Source: Microbulbifer harenosus
GTDB taxonomy: Bacteria; Pseudomonadota; Gammaproteobacteria; Pseudomonadales; Cellvibrionaceae
Direction: 5' to 3'
Length of the DNA stretch: 64,000 nt
Assembly: GCF_005771435.1 (NCBI RefSeq)
Contig: NZ_VANI01000004.1
Location: 372,001 to 436,000 of the forward strand
The position numbers and the translations under genes were made by a program. Of this stretch, positions 54,438-63,477 are shown one piece after another. Under the pieces are notes generated by a model. It saw nothing but the letters and a program-made list of their open reading frames with translations, was not told the origin of the DNA and made no database searches. Every line of letters begins with the position of its first letter. Position 1 is the stretch's first letter.

Positions 54438-55823
54438 TTAATACTTGTAACTTTCCGGCTTGTAAGGGCCGTCCACAGAAACGCCAATATAGTTGGCCTG
54501 GGTCTCGGTCATGCGAGTAATCACACCGCCAAAACCTTCCACCATGTATTTCGCCACTTCTTCGTCCAGCTTTTTCGGCAGTACTTTTACATACAGCGCG
54601 GACACTTTCTGGTCCGCCGGCAGGTCGGCAAATTTTTCCTGGTACAGGTGAATCTGGGCCAGTACCTGGTTGGCGAAGGAGCCATCCATGATGCGGCTGG
54701 GGTGGCCGGTAGCGTTGCCCAGGTTCACCAGGCGGCCCTCGGACAGCAGTAACAGGTGATCGTTGGTTTCCGCGTTGCGCACGATCTTGTGCACCTGCGG
54801 TTTCACTTCCTGCCACTCCCAGTTCTTGCGCATGAAGGCAGTGTCGATTTCGTTGTCAAAGTGGCCGATGTTGCACACCACTGCGCCGGACTTCAGCGCT
54901 TTCAGCATGTTGGCGTCGCACACGTTGACGTTACCAGTGGTGGTCACCAGCAGGTCGGTATTGGCCAACAGGTCCTTGTTAATGCAAGACGCATCGCCGG
55001 TGTTGACGCCGTCGATGAACGGGGAGACCAGCTCATAGCCGTCCATGCACGCCTGCATCGCACAGATCGGATCGATCTCGGTGACCTTCACGATCATGCC
55101 TTCCTGACGCAGGGATGCCGCAGAGCCCTTGCCCACGTCACCGTAGCCAATCACCAGTGCTTTCTTGCCGGACAGCAGGTGGTCGGTGCCGCGCTTGATC
55201 GCATCGTTCAGGCTGTGGCGACAGCCGTATTTGTTGTCGTTCTTGCTCTTGGTGACCGAGTCGTTGACGTTGATTGCGGGCACTTTCAGCGTGCCGGCTT
55301 TCAGCATGTCCTGGAGGCGGTGCACGCCAGTGGTGGTCTCCTCGGAAATGCCGTGACACTTTTCCAGCAGCTCCGGGTATTTGCGGTGCAGAAGTTCGGT
55401 GAGGTCGCCGCCGTCGTCCAGAATCATGTTCGGCTGCCAGCCGGCCACGTCGGCGCCGATGGTGCGCTCCAGGCACCACTCGTACTCTTCCTCGGTTTCG
55501 CCTTTCCAGGCAAACACCGGAATACCGCGCGCGGCGATGGCGGCCGCGGCATGGTCCTGGGTGGAGAAAATATTGCAGGAGGACCAGCGTACTTCCGCAC
55601 CGAGGGCAACCAGGGTTTCGATCAGTACCGCGGTCTGGATGGTCATGTGGATGCAGCCCATAATGCGGGCGCCCGCCAGCGGCTGCTCCGCGCGGTATTT
55701 CTCGCGCAGGGTGATCAGCGCGGGCATCTCGCCCTCGGCAATTTCAATTTCCTTGCGGCCCCAGTTGGCCAGTTCAATGTTCGCGACCTTGAAGTCTTTG
55801 AATTCGGTGCTCATCTGGTTCAT
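54438..55823 (-). CDS. ahcY: S-adenosylhomocysteine hydrolase
   Basis: This 461-residue NAD-dependent enzyme splits SAH into adenosine and homocysteine, removing the inhibitor formed by methyltransferases. Conserved parts include [41 protein letters not shown] and [10 protein letters not shown] (NAD). It sits between metK and metF, so all three steps of the SAM cycle except methionine synthase are together. Its control is probably by the nearby ArsR-type regulator, though I see no operator directly ahead of it. Confidence 0.97.
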   Translation of the reverse strand: MNQMSTEFKDFKVANIELANWGRKEIEIAEGEMPALITLREKYRAEQPLAGARIMGCIHMTIQTAVLIETLVALGAEVRWSSCNIFSTQDHAAAAIAARGIPVFAWKGETEEEYEWCLERTIGADVAGWQPNMILDDGGDLTELLHRKYPELLEKCHGISEETTTGVHRLQDMLKAGTLKVPAINVNDSVTKSKNDNKYGCRHSLNDAIKRGTDHLLSGKKALVIGYGDVGKGSAASLRQEGMIVKVTEIDPICAMQACMDGYELVSPFIDGVNTGDASCINKDLLANTDLLVTTTGNVNVCDANMLKALKSGAVVCNIGHFDNEIDTAFMRKNWEWQEVKPQVHKIVRNAETNDHLLLLSEGRLVNLGNATGHPSRIMDGSFANQVLAQIHLYQEKFADLPADQKVSALYVKVLPKKLDEEVAKYMVEGFGGVITRMTETQANYIGVSVDGPYKPESYKY

Positions 55824-55849
55824 TACTTAACTCTCTGAAATTTCGTCGC

Positions 55850-55916
55850 CGTCATACCGGCGCATGCCGGTATCCAGTTTCGTGGCAGCTGGATTCCGGC
55901 ATGCGCCGGAATGACG
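55850..55916. repeat. REP-like pair, family 2
   Basis: Two inverted hairpins of the same family as 54354-54424 (arms 55850-55877 and 55889-55916) occupy the metK-ahcY gap. Confidence 0.85.
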
Positions 55917-55928
55917 AGTGTATGTAAA

Positions 55929-57149
55929 TTAAATTCCGGCCTGTGCGCGCAAAGTTTCCGCCTTGTCGGTCTTCTCCCACGGGAAGGCGGTGAATGTTTC
56001 GGACTGCTCGTGACCGTTGCTGTCGATCCACTTGTAGGTATGCTCGAACGGCTCGCGACCGAAGTGGCCGTAGGCGGCGGTGAGCTGGTACATGGGGTGC
56101 AGCAGGTCCAGCGCCTTGGAAATGGCGTAGGGACGCAGGTCGAAGTTCTCGCGGATCAGTTCGATCAGCTTGTCATCGCTCACCTTGCCGGTGCCGAACG
56201 TATTCACGGAAACCGATGTCGGCTCGGCCACGCCGATGGCGTAAGACACCTGAATCTCACAGCGCTTGGCGAGCCCGGCGGCGACGATATTCTTCGCCAC
56301 GTAACGGCCGGCGTACGCCGCGGAGCGGTCCACTTTTGACGGATCCTTGCCGGAGAAAGCGCCGCCGCCATGACGGGCGGAGCCGCCGTAGGTGTCGACA
56401 ATGATCTTGCGCCCGGTCAGACCGCAGTCGCCCACCGGGCCGCCGATCACAAATTTGCCGGTGGGGTTGATGTGGAACTTGGTATTTTCATGCAGCAGTT
56501 CCGCCGGCAGCACGTGGTGCACGATTAATTCCAACACCGCTTCGCGCAGGTCTTCCTGGGAAACTTCCGGGCTGTGCTGGGTGGATAGCACTACGGCGTC
56601 GATCGCGCAGGGCTTGCCGTCTTCGTCGTAGCGGAAGGTCACCTGGCTCTTCGCATCCGGGCGCAGCCACGGCAGCAGGCCGGACTTGCGCGCTTCGGCC
56701 TGACGTTCTACCAGGCGGTGGGCGTAGTAGATCGGGGAGGGCATAAAGGTAGGGGTTTCGTCGGTGGCGTAGCCAAACATCAGGCCCTGGTCGCCGGCAC
56801 CCTGGTCTTCGGGTTTTACGCGGTCGACGCCCTGGGCGATATCCACAGACTGTTTGCCGATGACGTTCAGCACACCACAGGTCTCGCCGTCGTAGCCGAC
56901 GTCGGAGGAGGTGTAGCCAATATCGGTGATGACCTTGCGCACCAGATCTTCGAGATCGACCCAGGCGGAGGTGCTGATTTCACCGGCGATGATGGCGATA
57001 CCGGTTTTCACCAGGGTTTCGCAGGCAACACGGGCGTTCTTGTCGCGCGCCAGCAGTGCGTCCAGTACTGCATCGGAAATCTGGTCGGCGATTTTGTCCG
57101 GATGGCCTTCGGAAACAGATTCCGAAGTAAAGATGCTGTATTCACTCAT
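55929..57149 (-). CDS. metK: S-adenosylmethionine synthetase
   Basis: This 406-residue enzyme makes SAM from methionine and ATP. Diagnostic stretches are [33 protein letters not shown] and [19 protein letters not shown]. Length is slightly above the E. coli enzyme. It begins the leftward SAM-cycle group. I looked for a SAM or SAH riboswitch in the 90 bases ahead and found none that I can support. Confidence 0.97.
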   Translation of the reverse strand: MSEYSIFTSESVSEGHPDKIADQISDAVLDALLARDKNARVACETLVKTGIAIIAGEISTSAWVDLEDLVRKVITDIGYTSSDVGYDGETCGVLNVIGKQSVDIAQGVDRVKPEDQGAGDQGLMFGYATDETPTFMPSPIYYAHRLVERQAEARKSGLLPWLRPDAKSQVTFRYDEDGKPCAIDAVVLSTQHSPEVSQEDLREAVLELIVHHVLPAELLHENTKFHINPTGKFVIGGPVGDCGLTGRKIIVDTYGGSARHGGGAFSGKDPSKVDRSAAYAGRYVAKNIVAAGLAKRCEIQVSYAIGVAEPTSVSVNTFGTGKVSDDKLIELIRENFDLRPYAISKALDLLHPMYQLTAAYGHFGREPFEHTYKWIDSNGHEQSETFTAFPWEKTDKAETLRAQAGI

Positions 57150-57266
57150 TGTGATCTCTCCATTTGCGCCGCGGGCGCTCCATTTATCCGCTGCTGGCGG
57201 TTAGCGTAAATCTTGTTGCGTGCTCCGTAGCCTTTTGGTTTGGAGCACTGGTCCTGGTTCAGTGGC

Positions 57267-57378
57267 GGCCGGGCAGCGGGTGAAAGGTTTCAAAACCGCT
57301 GTGAATACGTCCCTGTACGCTGCGTCGGCAACATCCCTGTTGCCGACGCTTTTGAAACCTTTCCCCCGCTACCCGGCC
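57267..57378. repeat. Composite palindrome, copy D
   Basis: Arms 57267-57295 and 57350-57378 pair over 27 of 29 bases. Inside is a 12-base perfect stem GCGTCGGCAACA / TGTTGCCGACGC with TCCC loop. Confidence 0.88.
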
Positions 57379-57442
57379 TTAAATTCGAGTTATTGAGCTT
57401 CGTCGTTAATTCTGCTTACGAAGCGCATAATTTCATCGCGAA

Positions 57443-57567
57443 GCCAGAGCACCGGGTGGACCTTTTCGGAAGCGTCGCAAACAGGATGTTTGCGCCGCAG
57501 CTCCCAGGGATGGGTTCCCAGGGGGGCGCCTAGCTCGGTTCCGAAAAGGTGCACCCGGTGATCTGGC
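57443..57567. repeat. Composite palindrome, copy E
   Basis: Arms 57443-57470 and 57540-57567 pair over 26 of 28 bases. The core matches copy C over about 43 bases and its GGGGGGCGCCTAG tail matches copy B. Confidence 0.88.
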
Positions 57568-57604
57568 GCCCGGTACTAAAAACAGAGCACCAAAGCTACG
57601 AAGC

Positions 57605-58570
57605 TCAGGACTTTACAAATTCCTGAATCTGAATCTGAAACCCGTTGCGCAAAGCACTGTGCACACTGCGGCCTTTCGATAATCCTGCTTCAGAAGCCCA
57701 CTCAACCAACTGCTGTGGCGCAAACCCAAGCCACAGATCGCCACAGGCATCCCGTGCCCAGTCCTGCTCGTGGTCGTGCAGTTCCGTAATCAACAACTGC
57801 CCCCCCAGCTTCAGGGACTTCTGCAAATCCTGAAAAATCTGCGCCGGCTCCGGGGTGTGGTGCAACACCATATTCACCACAATCGCATCGCAACTTTCCG
57901 GGCGCGACGCCGCAGCACGGGTGTCGTCGCACACAAACTCGATATTCTGCAGACCCTTCTCGTCCGCAAACGCCTGCGCGCGCTCCAGCATCGTCTTCGA
58001 CAGATCCAACGCCGTCACCGTGCCAAAGCGATTCGCCAGCTCCGCCAGAAATTCACCCTCGCCGGGTCCCACTTCCAAAGCGTGACGCCCCGGTTTCAGC
58101 AACTGCGCCACCTGCGGGCCGTACACGCTATAACTGGCGATCAACTCCTGCTGCTCGCGGAAGCGGTTGCCGTAGTCCGCAAAGAACCGGCGCGACGCCT
58201 CCGCGCGCTCTGCCGCAATCTGCGCCACGGTCTCCGCGCGCTCCTCGGTCAGTGGCAACAGATCGAGGCCGGCAAACAACTGCTGCAGCAGCTCGCTGCC
58301 CGCCGTGCGGCGGTAAAAGAGGTTGTTCCCCTCGCGGCGCTTGCTCACCAGGCCCGCCTGAGTCAGCACCTTCAAATGGTGCGACAGAGCAGGTTGGCGC
58401 AGATCGAAGATGCGGCACAGCTCCAGCACGCTGTAAGAGTCCTGACTCAGCAGGCGCAGGACCTCCAGGCGCAGCGGGTCGCCGGCGGCCTTGAGGGTCG
58501 CCGCCAGTTGCGGAATCTGGTCGCTCGCGCGTACTTCGCGGCTGGCAGGGGCGTGGCTGGAGTCAAACAT
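57605..58570 (-). CDS. ArsR-type regulator fused to a SAM-dependent methyltransferase domain (SahR-like)
   Basis: This 321-residue protein has an ArsR winged helix (LAATLKAAGDPLRLEVLRLLSQDSYSVLELCRIFDLRQPALSHHLKVLTQAGLVSKRR) and, from about residue 140, a class I methyltransferase fold with EVGPGEGEFLAEL and DLSKTMLERA. The layout and its place between metK and tkt match SahR, which senses SAH and represses SAM-cycle genes. Two matching operators sit just upstream. The methyltransferase part may only bind SAM/SAH; activity is not shown. Confidence 0.85.
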   Translation of the reverse strand: MFDSSHAPASREVRASDQIPQLAATLKAAGDPLRLEVLRLLSQDSYSVLELCRIFDLRQPALSHHLKVLTQAGLVSKRREGNNLFYRRTAGSELLQQLFAGLDLLPLTEERAETVAQIAAERAEASRRFFADYGNRFREQQELIASYSVYGPQVAQLLKPGRHALEVGPGEGEFLAELANRFGTVTALDLSKTMLERAQAFADEKGLQNIEFVCDDTRAAASRPESCDAIVVNMVLHHTPEPAQIFQDLQKSLKLGGQLLITELHDHEQDWARDACGDLWLGFAPQQLVEWASEAGLSKGRSVHSALRNGFQIQIQEFVKS

Positions 58571-58893
58571 GGTGGGGAGTCTAGCAGCGGCCTGAACCTA
58601 TATCAAAATTTTTTGATTTAGGTGTATCAAAAATAGTTGATAGAGGTGGGAGTGGGCCATCGGTTTGCCAAAAGATCGCCAAACACCGGGAAAATGTTGC
58701 ATTGCTGGCCGTGAATTGAACCCTCAGCCTTTGCGCCGACGGGGCGATTACGGGAAAATACCGCCCCCCGTTTGTCACAGGCTCCTGTTTTACTACCGGC
58801 GCCGCAGACCGCAACGGGGCCGCGGCAACTGGCCGTCAGAGCCGGGCTCGCAGCACATCTGATGAACCGAAGACCCCAAACCGAGAGATCCCT
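58571..58893. other. Divergent regulator/tkt promoter region
   Basis: This 323-base gap contains two ATCAA-N6-TTGAT type operators close to the regulator gene. The rest should carry the tkt promoter; I see no gene in it. Confidence 0.6.
58602..58642. promoter_or_regulatory. Two SahR-type operators
   Basis: ATCAAAA-TT-TTTTGAT (58602-58617) and TATCAA-AAATAG-TTGATA (58625-58642) share the ATCAA-N6-TTGAT form reported for SahR sites. They start 32 bases upstream of the regulator ATG. Confidence 0.75.
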
Positions 58894-60894
58894 ATGTCTT
58901 CTACTCCGTCTCGCACAGAAAAGGCCAATGCCATCCGCGCCCTCGCCATGGACGCGGTCCAGAAAGCCAATAGCGGCCACCCCGGCGCCCCCATGGGCAT
59001 GGCCGACATCGCCGAAGTGCTGTGGAACGACTATCTGAAACACAATCCGGCCAACCCCGAGTGGGCGGACCGCGACCGCTTCGTGCTGTCCAATGGCCAC
59101 GGTTCCATGCTGCTGTACTCCCTGCTGCACCTGACCGGTTACGACCTGTCCATTCACGAGCTGCAGAACTTCCGCCAGCTGCACTCCAAGACCCCGGGCC
59201 ACCCCGAGTACGGCTACGCCCCGGGTGTAGAAACCACCACCGGCCCTCTGGGCCAGGGCATTACCAATGCCGTGGGCATGGCGCTGGCCGAGAAAGTGCT
59301 GGCGGCCCAGTTCAACCGCGAAGGCTACGAGCTGGTGGACCACCACACCTACACCTTCCTGGGTGACGGCTGCCTGATGGAGGGTATCTCCCACGAAGCC
59401 TGCTCCCTGGCTGGTACCCTGGGCCTCGGCAAGCTGATCGCGTTCTACGACGACAACGGCATTTCCATCGACGGTGAGGTGGAAGGCTGGTTCACCGACG
59501 ATACGCCTAAACGCTTTGAAGCCTACGGCTGGCACGTGATCCCGGGTGTGGACGGCCACGACCCGCAGGCGATCAAGGCCGCCATCGAGGCCGCCCGCGC
59601 CGAGACCACCAAGCCCACCCTGATCTGCTGCAAGACCGTCATCGGCTTCGGCTCTCCCAACAAACAGGGCCGCGAAGAGTGCCACGGTGCGCCGCTGGGC
59701 GCGGAAGAAATCGCGCTGGTACGCGAAACCCTCGGCTGGAAACACGAGCCCTTCGTGATTCCCGAAGACCTGTACCACGCCTGGGATGCGCGCCCCAAAG
59801 GCGAAGCCCAGGAAGAAGAGTGGAACGACATCTTCGAAGACTATAAAGAAGCCCACCCGGAGCTGGCCGCAGAATTTGTGCGCCGCATGAAGGGCGAGCT
59901 GCCGGCAGACTTCCTCGCCAAGGCCGACGAGTACATCAAAAAGTGCCAGGCCGACGCCGAGAAAATCGCCTCCCGCAAGGCCAGCCAGAACACCCTGAAC
60001 GCCTTCGGTCCGCTGCTGCCGGAATTCCTCGGCGGCTCCGCTGACCTCGCCGGTTCCAACCTCACCATCTGGTCCGGTGCCAAAGGCGTCACCGCGGACG
60101 ATGCCAGCGGCAACTACGTCTACTACGGCGTGCGTGAATTCGGCATGAGCGCCATTATGAACGGCGTCGCCCTGCACGGCGGCCTGGTGCCCTACGGCGC
60201 CACCTTCCTGATGTTCATGGAATACGCCCGCAATGCCGTGCGCATGGCCGCACTGATGAAACAGCGCGTCATCTTCGTGTACACCCACGATTCCATCGGC
60301 CTCGGCGAAGACGGCCCCACCCACCAGCCGGTAGAGCAGCTCACCGCCCTGCGCGTGACTCCCAACCTGCACACCTGGCGCCCGTGCGACGCCACCGAAT
60401 CCGCGGTCAGCTGGAAAATGGCCGTGGCCCGCAACGACGGCCCCAGCGCCCTCATCTTCAGCCGCCAGGGCCTTGCCCCGCAGCCGCGCACCGATGAGCA
60501 GCTGGCAGCCATCGAGAAAGGCGGCTACATCCTGCGCGACTGCGAAGGCACTCCGGAAGCGATCATCATCGCCACCGGCTCAGAGGTCGAGCTCGCCACC
60601 GCCGCTGCCGACAAGCTCGCCGGCCGCAAAGTGCGCGTGGTTTCCATGCCGTGTGCCGAAGCCTTCAGCGCCCAGCCCGCCGATTACCGCGAATCCGTAC
60701 TGCCCTCCGCCGTGCGCGCCCGCGTTGCGGTAGAGGCCGGTCACAAGGACTACTGGTACAAGTTCGTCGGCTTCGACGGCGCCATCATCGGCATGGACAC
60801 CTTCGGTGAATCCGCCCCGGCGGGCGATCTGATGAAGCACTTCGGCATCACCGCCGATAAAGTCGCCGAGGCCGTCGAGTCTCTGCTGAAGTAA
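58894..60894 (+). CDS. tkt: Transketolase
   Basis: This 666-residue thiamine diphosphate enzyme moves two-carbon units between sugar phosphates in the pentose phosphate pathway. [17 protein letters not shown], the ThDP motif [13 protein letters not shown] and [17 protein letters not shown] are all present, and length is standard. It is followed by epd after a REP hairpin, the same order as in Pseudomonas, where tkt and epd provide and use erythrose 4-phosphate. Confidence 0.97.
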   Translation: MSSTPSRTEKANAIRALAMDAVQKANSGHPGAPMGMADIAEVLWNDYLKHNPANPEWADRDRFVLSNGHGSMLLYSLLHLTGYDLSIHELQNFRQLHSKTPGHPEYGYAPGVETTTGPLGQGITNAVGMALAEKVLAAQFNREGYELVDHHTYTFLGDGCLMEGISHEACSLAGTLGLGKLIAFYDDNGISIDGEVEGWFTDDTPKRFEAYGWHVIPGVDGHDPQAIKAAIEAARAETTKPTLICCKTVIGFGSPNKQGREECHGAPLGAEEIALVRETLGWKHEPFVIPEDLYHAWDARPKGEAQEEEWNDIFEDYKEAHPELAAEFVRRMKGELPADFLAKADEYIKKCQADAEKIASRKASQNTLNAFGPLLPEFLGGSADLAGSNLTIWSGAKGVTADDASGNYVYYGVREFGMSAIMNGVALHGGLVPYGATFLMFMEYARNAVRMAALMKQRVIFVYTHDSIGLGEDGPTHQPVEQLTALRVTPNLHTWRPCDATESAVSWKMAVARNDGPSALIFSRQGLAPQPRTDEQLAAIEKGGYILRDCEGTPEAIIIATGSEVELATAAADKLAGRKVRVVSMPCAEAFSAQPADYRESVLPSAVRARVAVEAGHKDYWYKFVGFDGAIIGMDTFGESAPAGDLMKHFGITADKVAEAVESLLK

Positions 60895-60906
60895 CGCGCT
60901 GGCACC

Positions 60907-60976
60907 CTGTAGGAGCCTGCTTGCAGGCGAACAGATCAGAGCACAGATCTATTCGCCTGCAAGCAGGCTCCTACAG
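60907..60976. repeat. REP-like hairpin, family 1 (perfect arms)
   Basis: Two 25-base arms (60907-60931 and 60952-60976) are perfectly complementary around a 20-base spacer. It lies between tkt and epd and could also slow or end transcription there. Confidence 0.92.
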
Positions 60977-61000
60977 AGTCCGACTCCGAATCAGGAATCC

Positions 61001-62008
61001 ATGATAAGACTCGCCATCAACGGCTACGGCCGTATCGGACGCAGCGTCCTTAGAGCCCTCTACGAATCCAACCTGCGCGACCAGCTGCAGATCGTCGCCA
61101 TCAACGAACTGGCCGACTGCGCCACCATCGCCCACCTCACCAAATACGACACCGTCCACGGCCGCTTCCACGGCGAAGTTGCGGTGCACAACGAAACCCT
61201 GCACATCAACGGCGACAAAATCGCCGTCACCCACCACCGCAAACTCGAAGCCCTCGACTGGCGCAACCCGCAGGTAGACATCGTCCTCGAATGCACCGGC
61301 AGCTTCAGCGAGCGCGAGCGCGCCGAGCTGCATTTAAAGGCCGGAGCACAAAAAGTCATCTTCTCCCAGCCCGCCAGCCGCGACGTCGACGCCACCGTCG
61401 TCTACGGCATCAACGACACATCGCTCAGCGGAAAAGAGACCATCATCTCCGCCGCCTCCTGCACCACCAACTGCAGCGTCCCCGTGATCGCCGCACTGGA
61501 AAATGCCTTCGGTATCGAAGCCGGCGTCATCACCACCATCCACTCCGCGATGAACGACCAGCCGGTAAGCGACGCCTACCATCACACCGATCTGCGCAAA
61601 ACCCGCTCCGCGATGAACTCCATCATCCCGGTCGACACCGGCCTCGCCCGCGGTATCGAGCGCATACTCCCCGGCATGGCCGGCAAATTCGAAGCCCAGG
61701 CCATGCGTGTGCCCACCATCAACGTCTCCGCCATCGACCTCTCGGTGCAGTTGAAAAAACCTGTCACCCAGGCCGAAGTCAACACTGTACTCAAAACCGC
61801 AGCGGAAACCCGCTACTCCGGCGTGCTCGGTTACAGCGAAGAACCCCTTGCCTCCTGCGACTACAACCACGACCCCCGCTCCGGCATCGTCGACGCCAGC
61901 CAGACCCGGGTCGCTGGTGGCAAGCTGGTGAAGGTGCTGATCTGGTTTGATAACGAGTGGGGGTTTGCCAATCGGATGCTGGATGTGGCGAGAAAGCTGC
62001 AGGCCTGA
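61001..62008 (+). CDS. epd: Erythrose-4-phosphate dehydrogenase
   Basis: This 335-residue GAPDH-fold enzyme oxidises erythrose 4-phosphate to 4-phosphoerythronate for pyridoxal phosphate synthesis. It has [17 protein letters not shown], the catalytic Cys C154 in ASCTTNC and the Epd-like NELAD after the second strand, where GapA has a different sequence. The position after tkt supports Epd over GapA. No pgk follows, unlike in Pseudomonas. Confidence 0.9.
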   Translation: MIRLAINGYGRIGRSVLRALYESNLRDQLQIVAINELADCATIAHLTKYDTVHGRFHGEVAVHNETLHINGDKIAVTHHRKLEALDWRNPQVDIVLECTGSFSERERAELHLKAGAQKVIFSQPASRDVDATVVYGINDTSLSGKETIISAASCTTNCSVPVIAALENAFGIEAGVITTIHSAMNDQPVSDAYHHTDLRKTRSAMNSIIPVDTGLARGIERILPGMAGKFEAQAMRVPTINVSAIDLSVQLKKPVTQAEVNTVLKTAAETRYSGVLGYSEEPLASCDYNHDPRSGIVDASQTRVAGGKLVKVLIWFDNEWGFANRMLDVARKLQA

Positions 62009-62012
62009 ATGC

Positions 62013-62501
62013 GTGCAGATTATTCTGCTGACACATGAGCGCGAAGTGATGCGCCCGAGTAACACCGGCCAGTTGGTTTTAACCGCGGTGTCTGATGTCG
62101 GTGTAAGTGCAAAGCGCCTGATCTGGCGGCGCGCAGAACCGGACAAGACATTACTCTCGATGCTGGGTGGGGGCAGCACCGGGCTTGTGTATCCGGATAC
62201 CGAAGTCGCGGGGGCAGCGTACAGCACACTGGATATTGAAGCCTGCCAGCGGTTTATTCTGCTCGATGCCACTTGGCAGGAGGCGCGCAAGATGTACAAC
62301 CGCAGCCCGTATCTACACGCGGTGGGTAGAGTGAGCCTGAATTCAGCGCGAGGCTCTCGCTATCGCCTGCGTCGCAATCAGAAGAAAGAGGGACTGTGTA
62401 CTGCGGAATGTGTTGTGGAAATTCTGCGGAACAAAGACCGTCATGAGCTCGCCGACAGGCTCGAAGAGCAATTTGTCCATTTCAATGAAAATGGTGGCTA
62501 A
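62013..62501 (+). CDS. DTW-domain protein (tRNA acp3U transferase-like), short form
   Basis: This 162-residue protein has the DTW motif DATWQEARKMYNRSPYL and a later RRNQKKEGLCTAECVVE, as in TapT/YfiP enzymes that add an aminocarboxypropyl group from SAM to tRNA uridine. It starts at GTG 62013, five bases after the epd stop. The usual N-terminal Cys-rich zinc knuckle (CxxC...CxC) is missing, so it is a short form or a truncated gene. Confidence 0.8.
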   Translation: MQIILLTHEREVMRPSNTGQLVLTAVSDVGVSAKRLIWRRAEPDKTLLSMLGGGSTGLVYPDTEVAGAAYSTLDIEACQRFILLDATWQEARKMYNRSPYLHAVGRVSLNSARGSRYRLRRNQKKEGLCTAECVVEILRNKDRHELADRLEEQFVHFNENGG

Positions 62502-62569
62502 CGGGTGCGCGATCTCTATTGTCACCGCACGTTGCAGCAACCCCGTACCACTGTTTTCCACTGACTTGG

Positions 62570-63112
62570 CTACACGCGATCCACTTCGGGAATTCTGATC
62601 AACAGATCAGTCACCCCAACATCACTGTCTGCCTGAGACAGCAGTGTGGAAACCTGTCCACGATGATGGGTTTGATGATTAAAGAAGTGGAGAATCACGC
62701 TCGAAAATCGTTTGTTGGCCGGTACTCCCTTGGTGCTGCGGTAACTCAACACAGAGCCCAGATCAGCTTCGGTGAGTGTATCTATCCAGTGAATGATCAG
62801 GCTGTCCAGCCAGGCTCGGTGCTCAGTGAGAGCTGCAAAATCGTTAAAGAGTATCTGATCCAGACTGTCAGGACTCGGAAGTACAGAGATCTCACGTAGA
62901 GACGTCCGGCTGGATGGGTGTGTCGCGAACCGCTTCAACCATATGGTGTCACCAACCAATATATGATTGAGGGTGCCCAAAATAGATCCAAAATAGGCCT
63001 GACGATCTTCGGCTAACTCTTCAGCACTGAGGTGGCCAGCGGCTCCATAGATCTGTGAATTCATTGACTGATTGTAATCAGCCATCATTTGAAAATGGTT
63101 TTTCAGGCTCAT
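62570..63112 (-). CDS. DinB-family protein
   Basis: This 180-residue four-helix protein has the DinB-like metal-binding histidines: H in LGTLNHILVGDTIWLKRF and HFFNHQTHHRGQVSTLL near the C-terminus. The family includes thiol transferases and damage-induced proteins; the role here is unknown. It converges on the DTW gene with 68 bases between. Confidence 0.88.
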   Translation of the reverse strand: MSLKNHFQMMADYNQSMNSQIYGAAGHLSAEELAEDRQAYFGSILGTLNHILVGDTIWLKRFATHPSSRTSLREISVLPSPDSLDQILFNDFAALTEHRAWLDSLIIHWIDTLTEADLGSVLSYRSTKGVPANKRFSSVILHFFNHQTHHRGQVSTLLSQADSDVGVTDLLIRIPEVDRV

Positions 63113-63477
63113 CGGAATCCCTTCACATATACAGGTCCGGTGTTCGGATAACCTATTCGCGCACGCCAGTCATCCGGCACTATTAACAATATTGGATGTT
63201 CTAGAGAACTGAACTGACTTCAGCGTAGAAGTCTTCATATATACACGCCGGGAATTAGAATTCCCAGACGCTTGATGCACCAACGTACCATCCGGAGCCG
63301 ATGCGTCTCAAATCCGCGCTAGATGATTGGCATCCCCGTGACATGTCCGCTCACTCATCGACGGTTGACTGTTGGTAGCGGTAGCAGTTTTTGTGGCGAG
63401 AGCTCCTTTTTTACAACTTGCAAACGCTAAGCATTCTCATTAGCATCGCTTTTTTATGAAACCGATGGGAATACAGG
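63113..63477. other. Promoter region of the siderophore receptor
   Basis: This 365-base gap between the divergent DinB and TonB receptor genes holds a Fur-like box near the receptor and a stretch rich in short palindromes near 63240-63330. No gene is visible. Confidence 0.6.
63426..63444. promoter_or_regulatory. Probable Fur box
   Basis: GCTAAGCATTCTCATTAGC is a 19-base imperfect palindrome of the Fur type (on the other strand it contains AATGAGAATGC), 34 bases before the receptor ATG. Iron repression of the receptor is expected. Confidence 0.65.

Larger units (their letters stand above)
57150..57604. other. Intergenic region with two composite palindromes
   Basis: This 455-base gap between metK and the ArsR-methyltransferase gene holds the metK promoter and, back to back, composite palindromes D and E. 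I see no gene in it. Confidence 0.7.

Noticed and set aside
57150-57266. SAM or SAH riboswitch ahead of metK
   Set aside because: The short leader has GC-rich stems but I could not match a riboswitch core; the nearby SahR-like regulator explains control better.
58627-60372. Minus-strand open frame of 581 codons opposite tkt
   Set aside because: Antisense shadow of transketolase, no ribosome site or family match.
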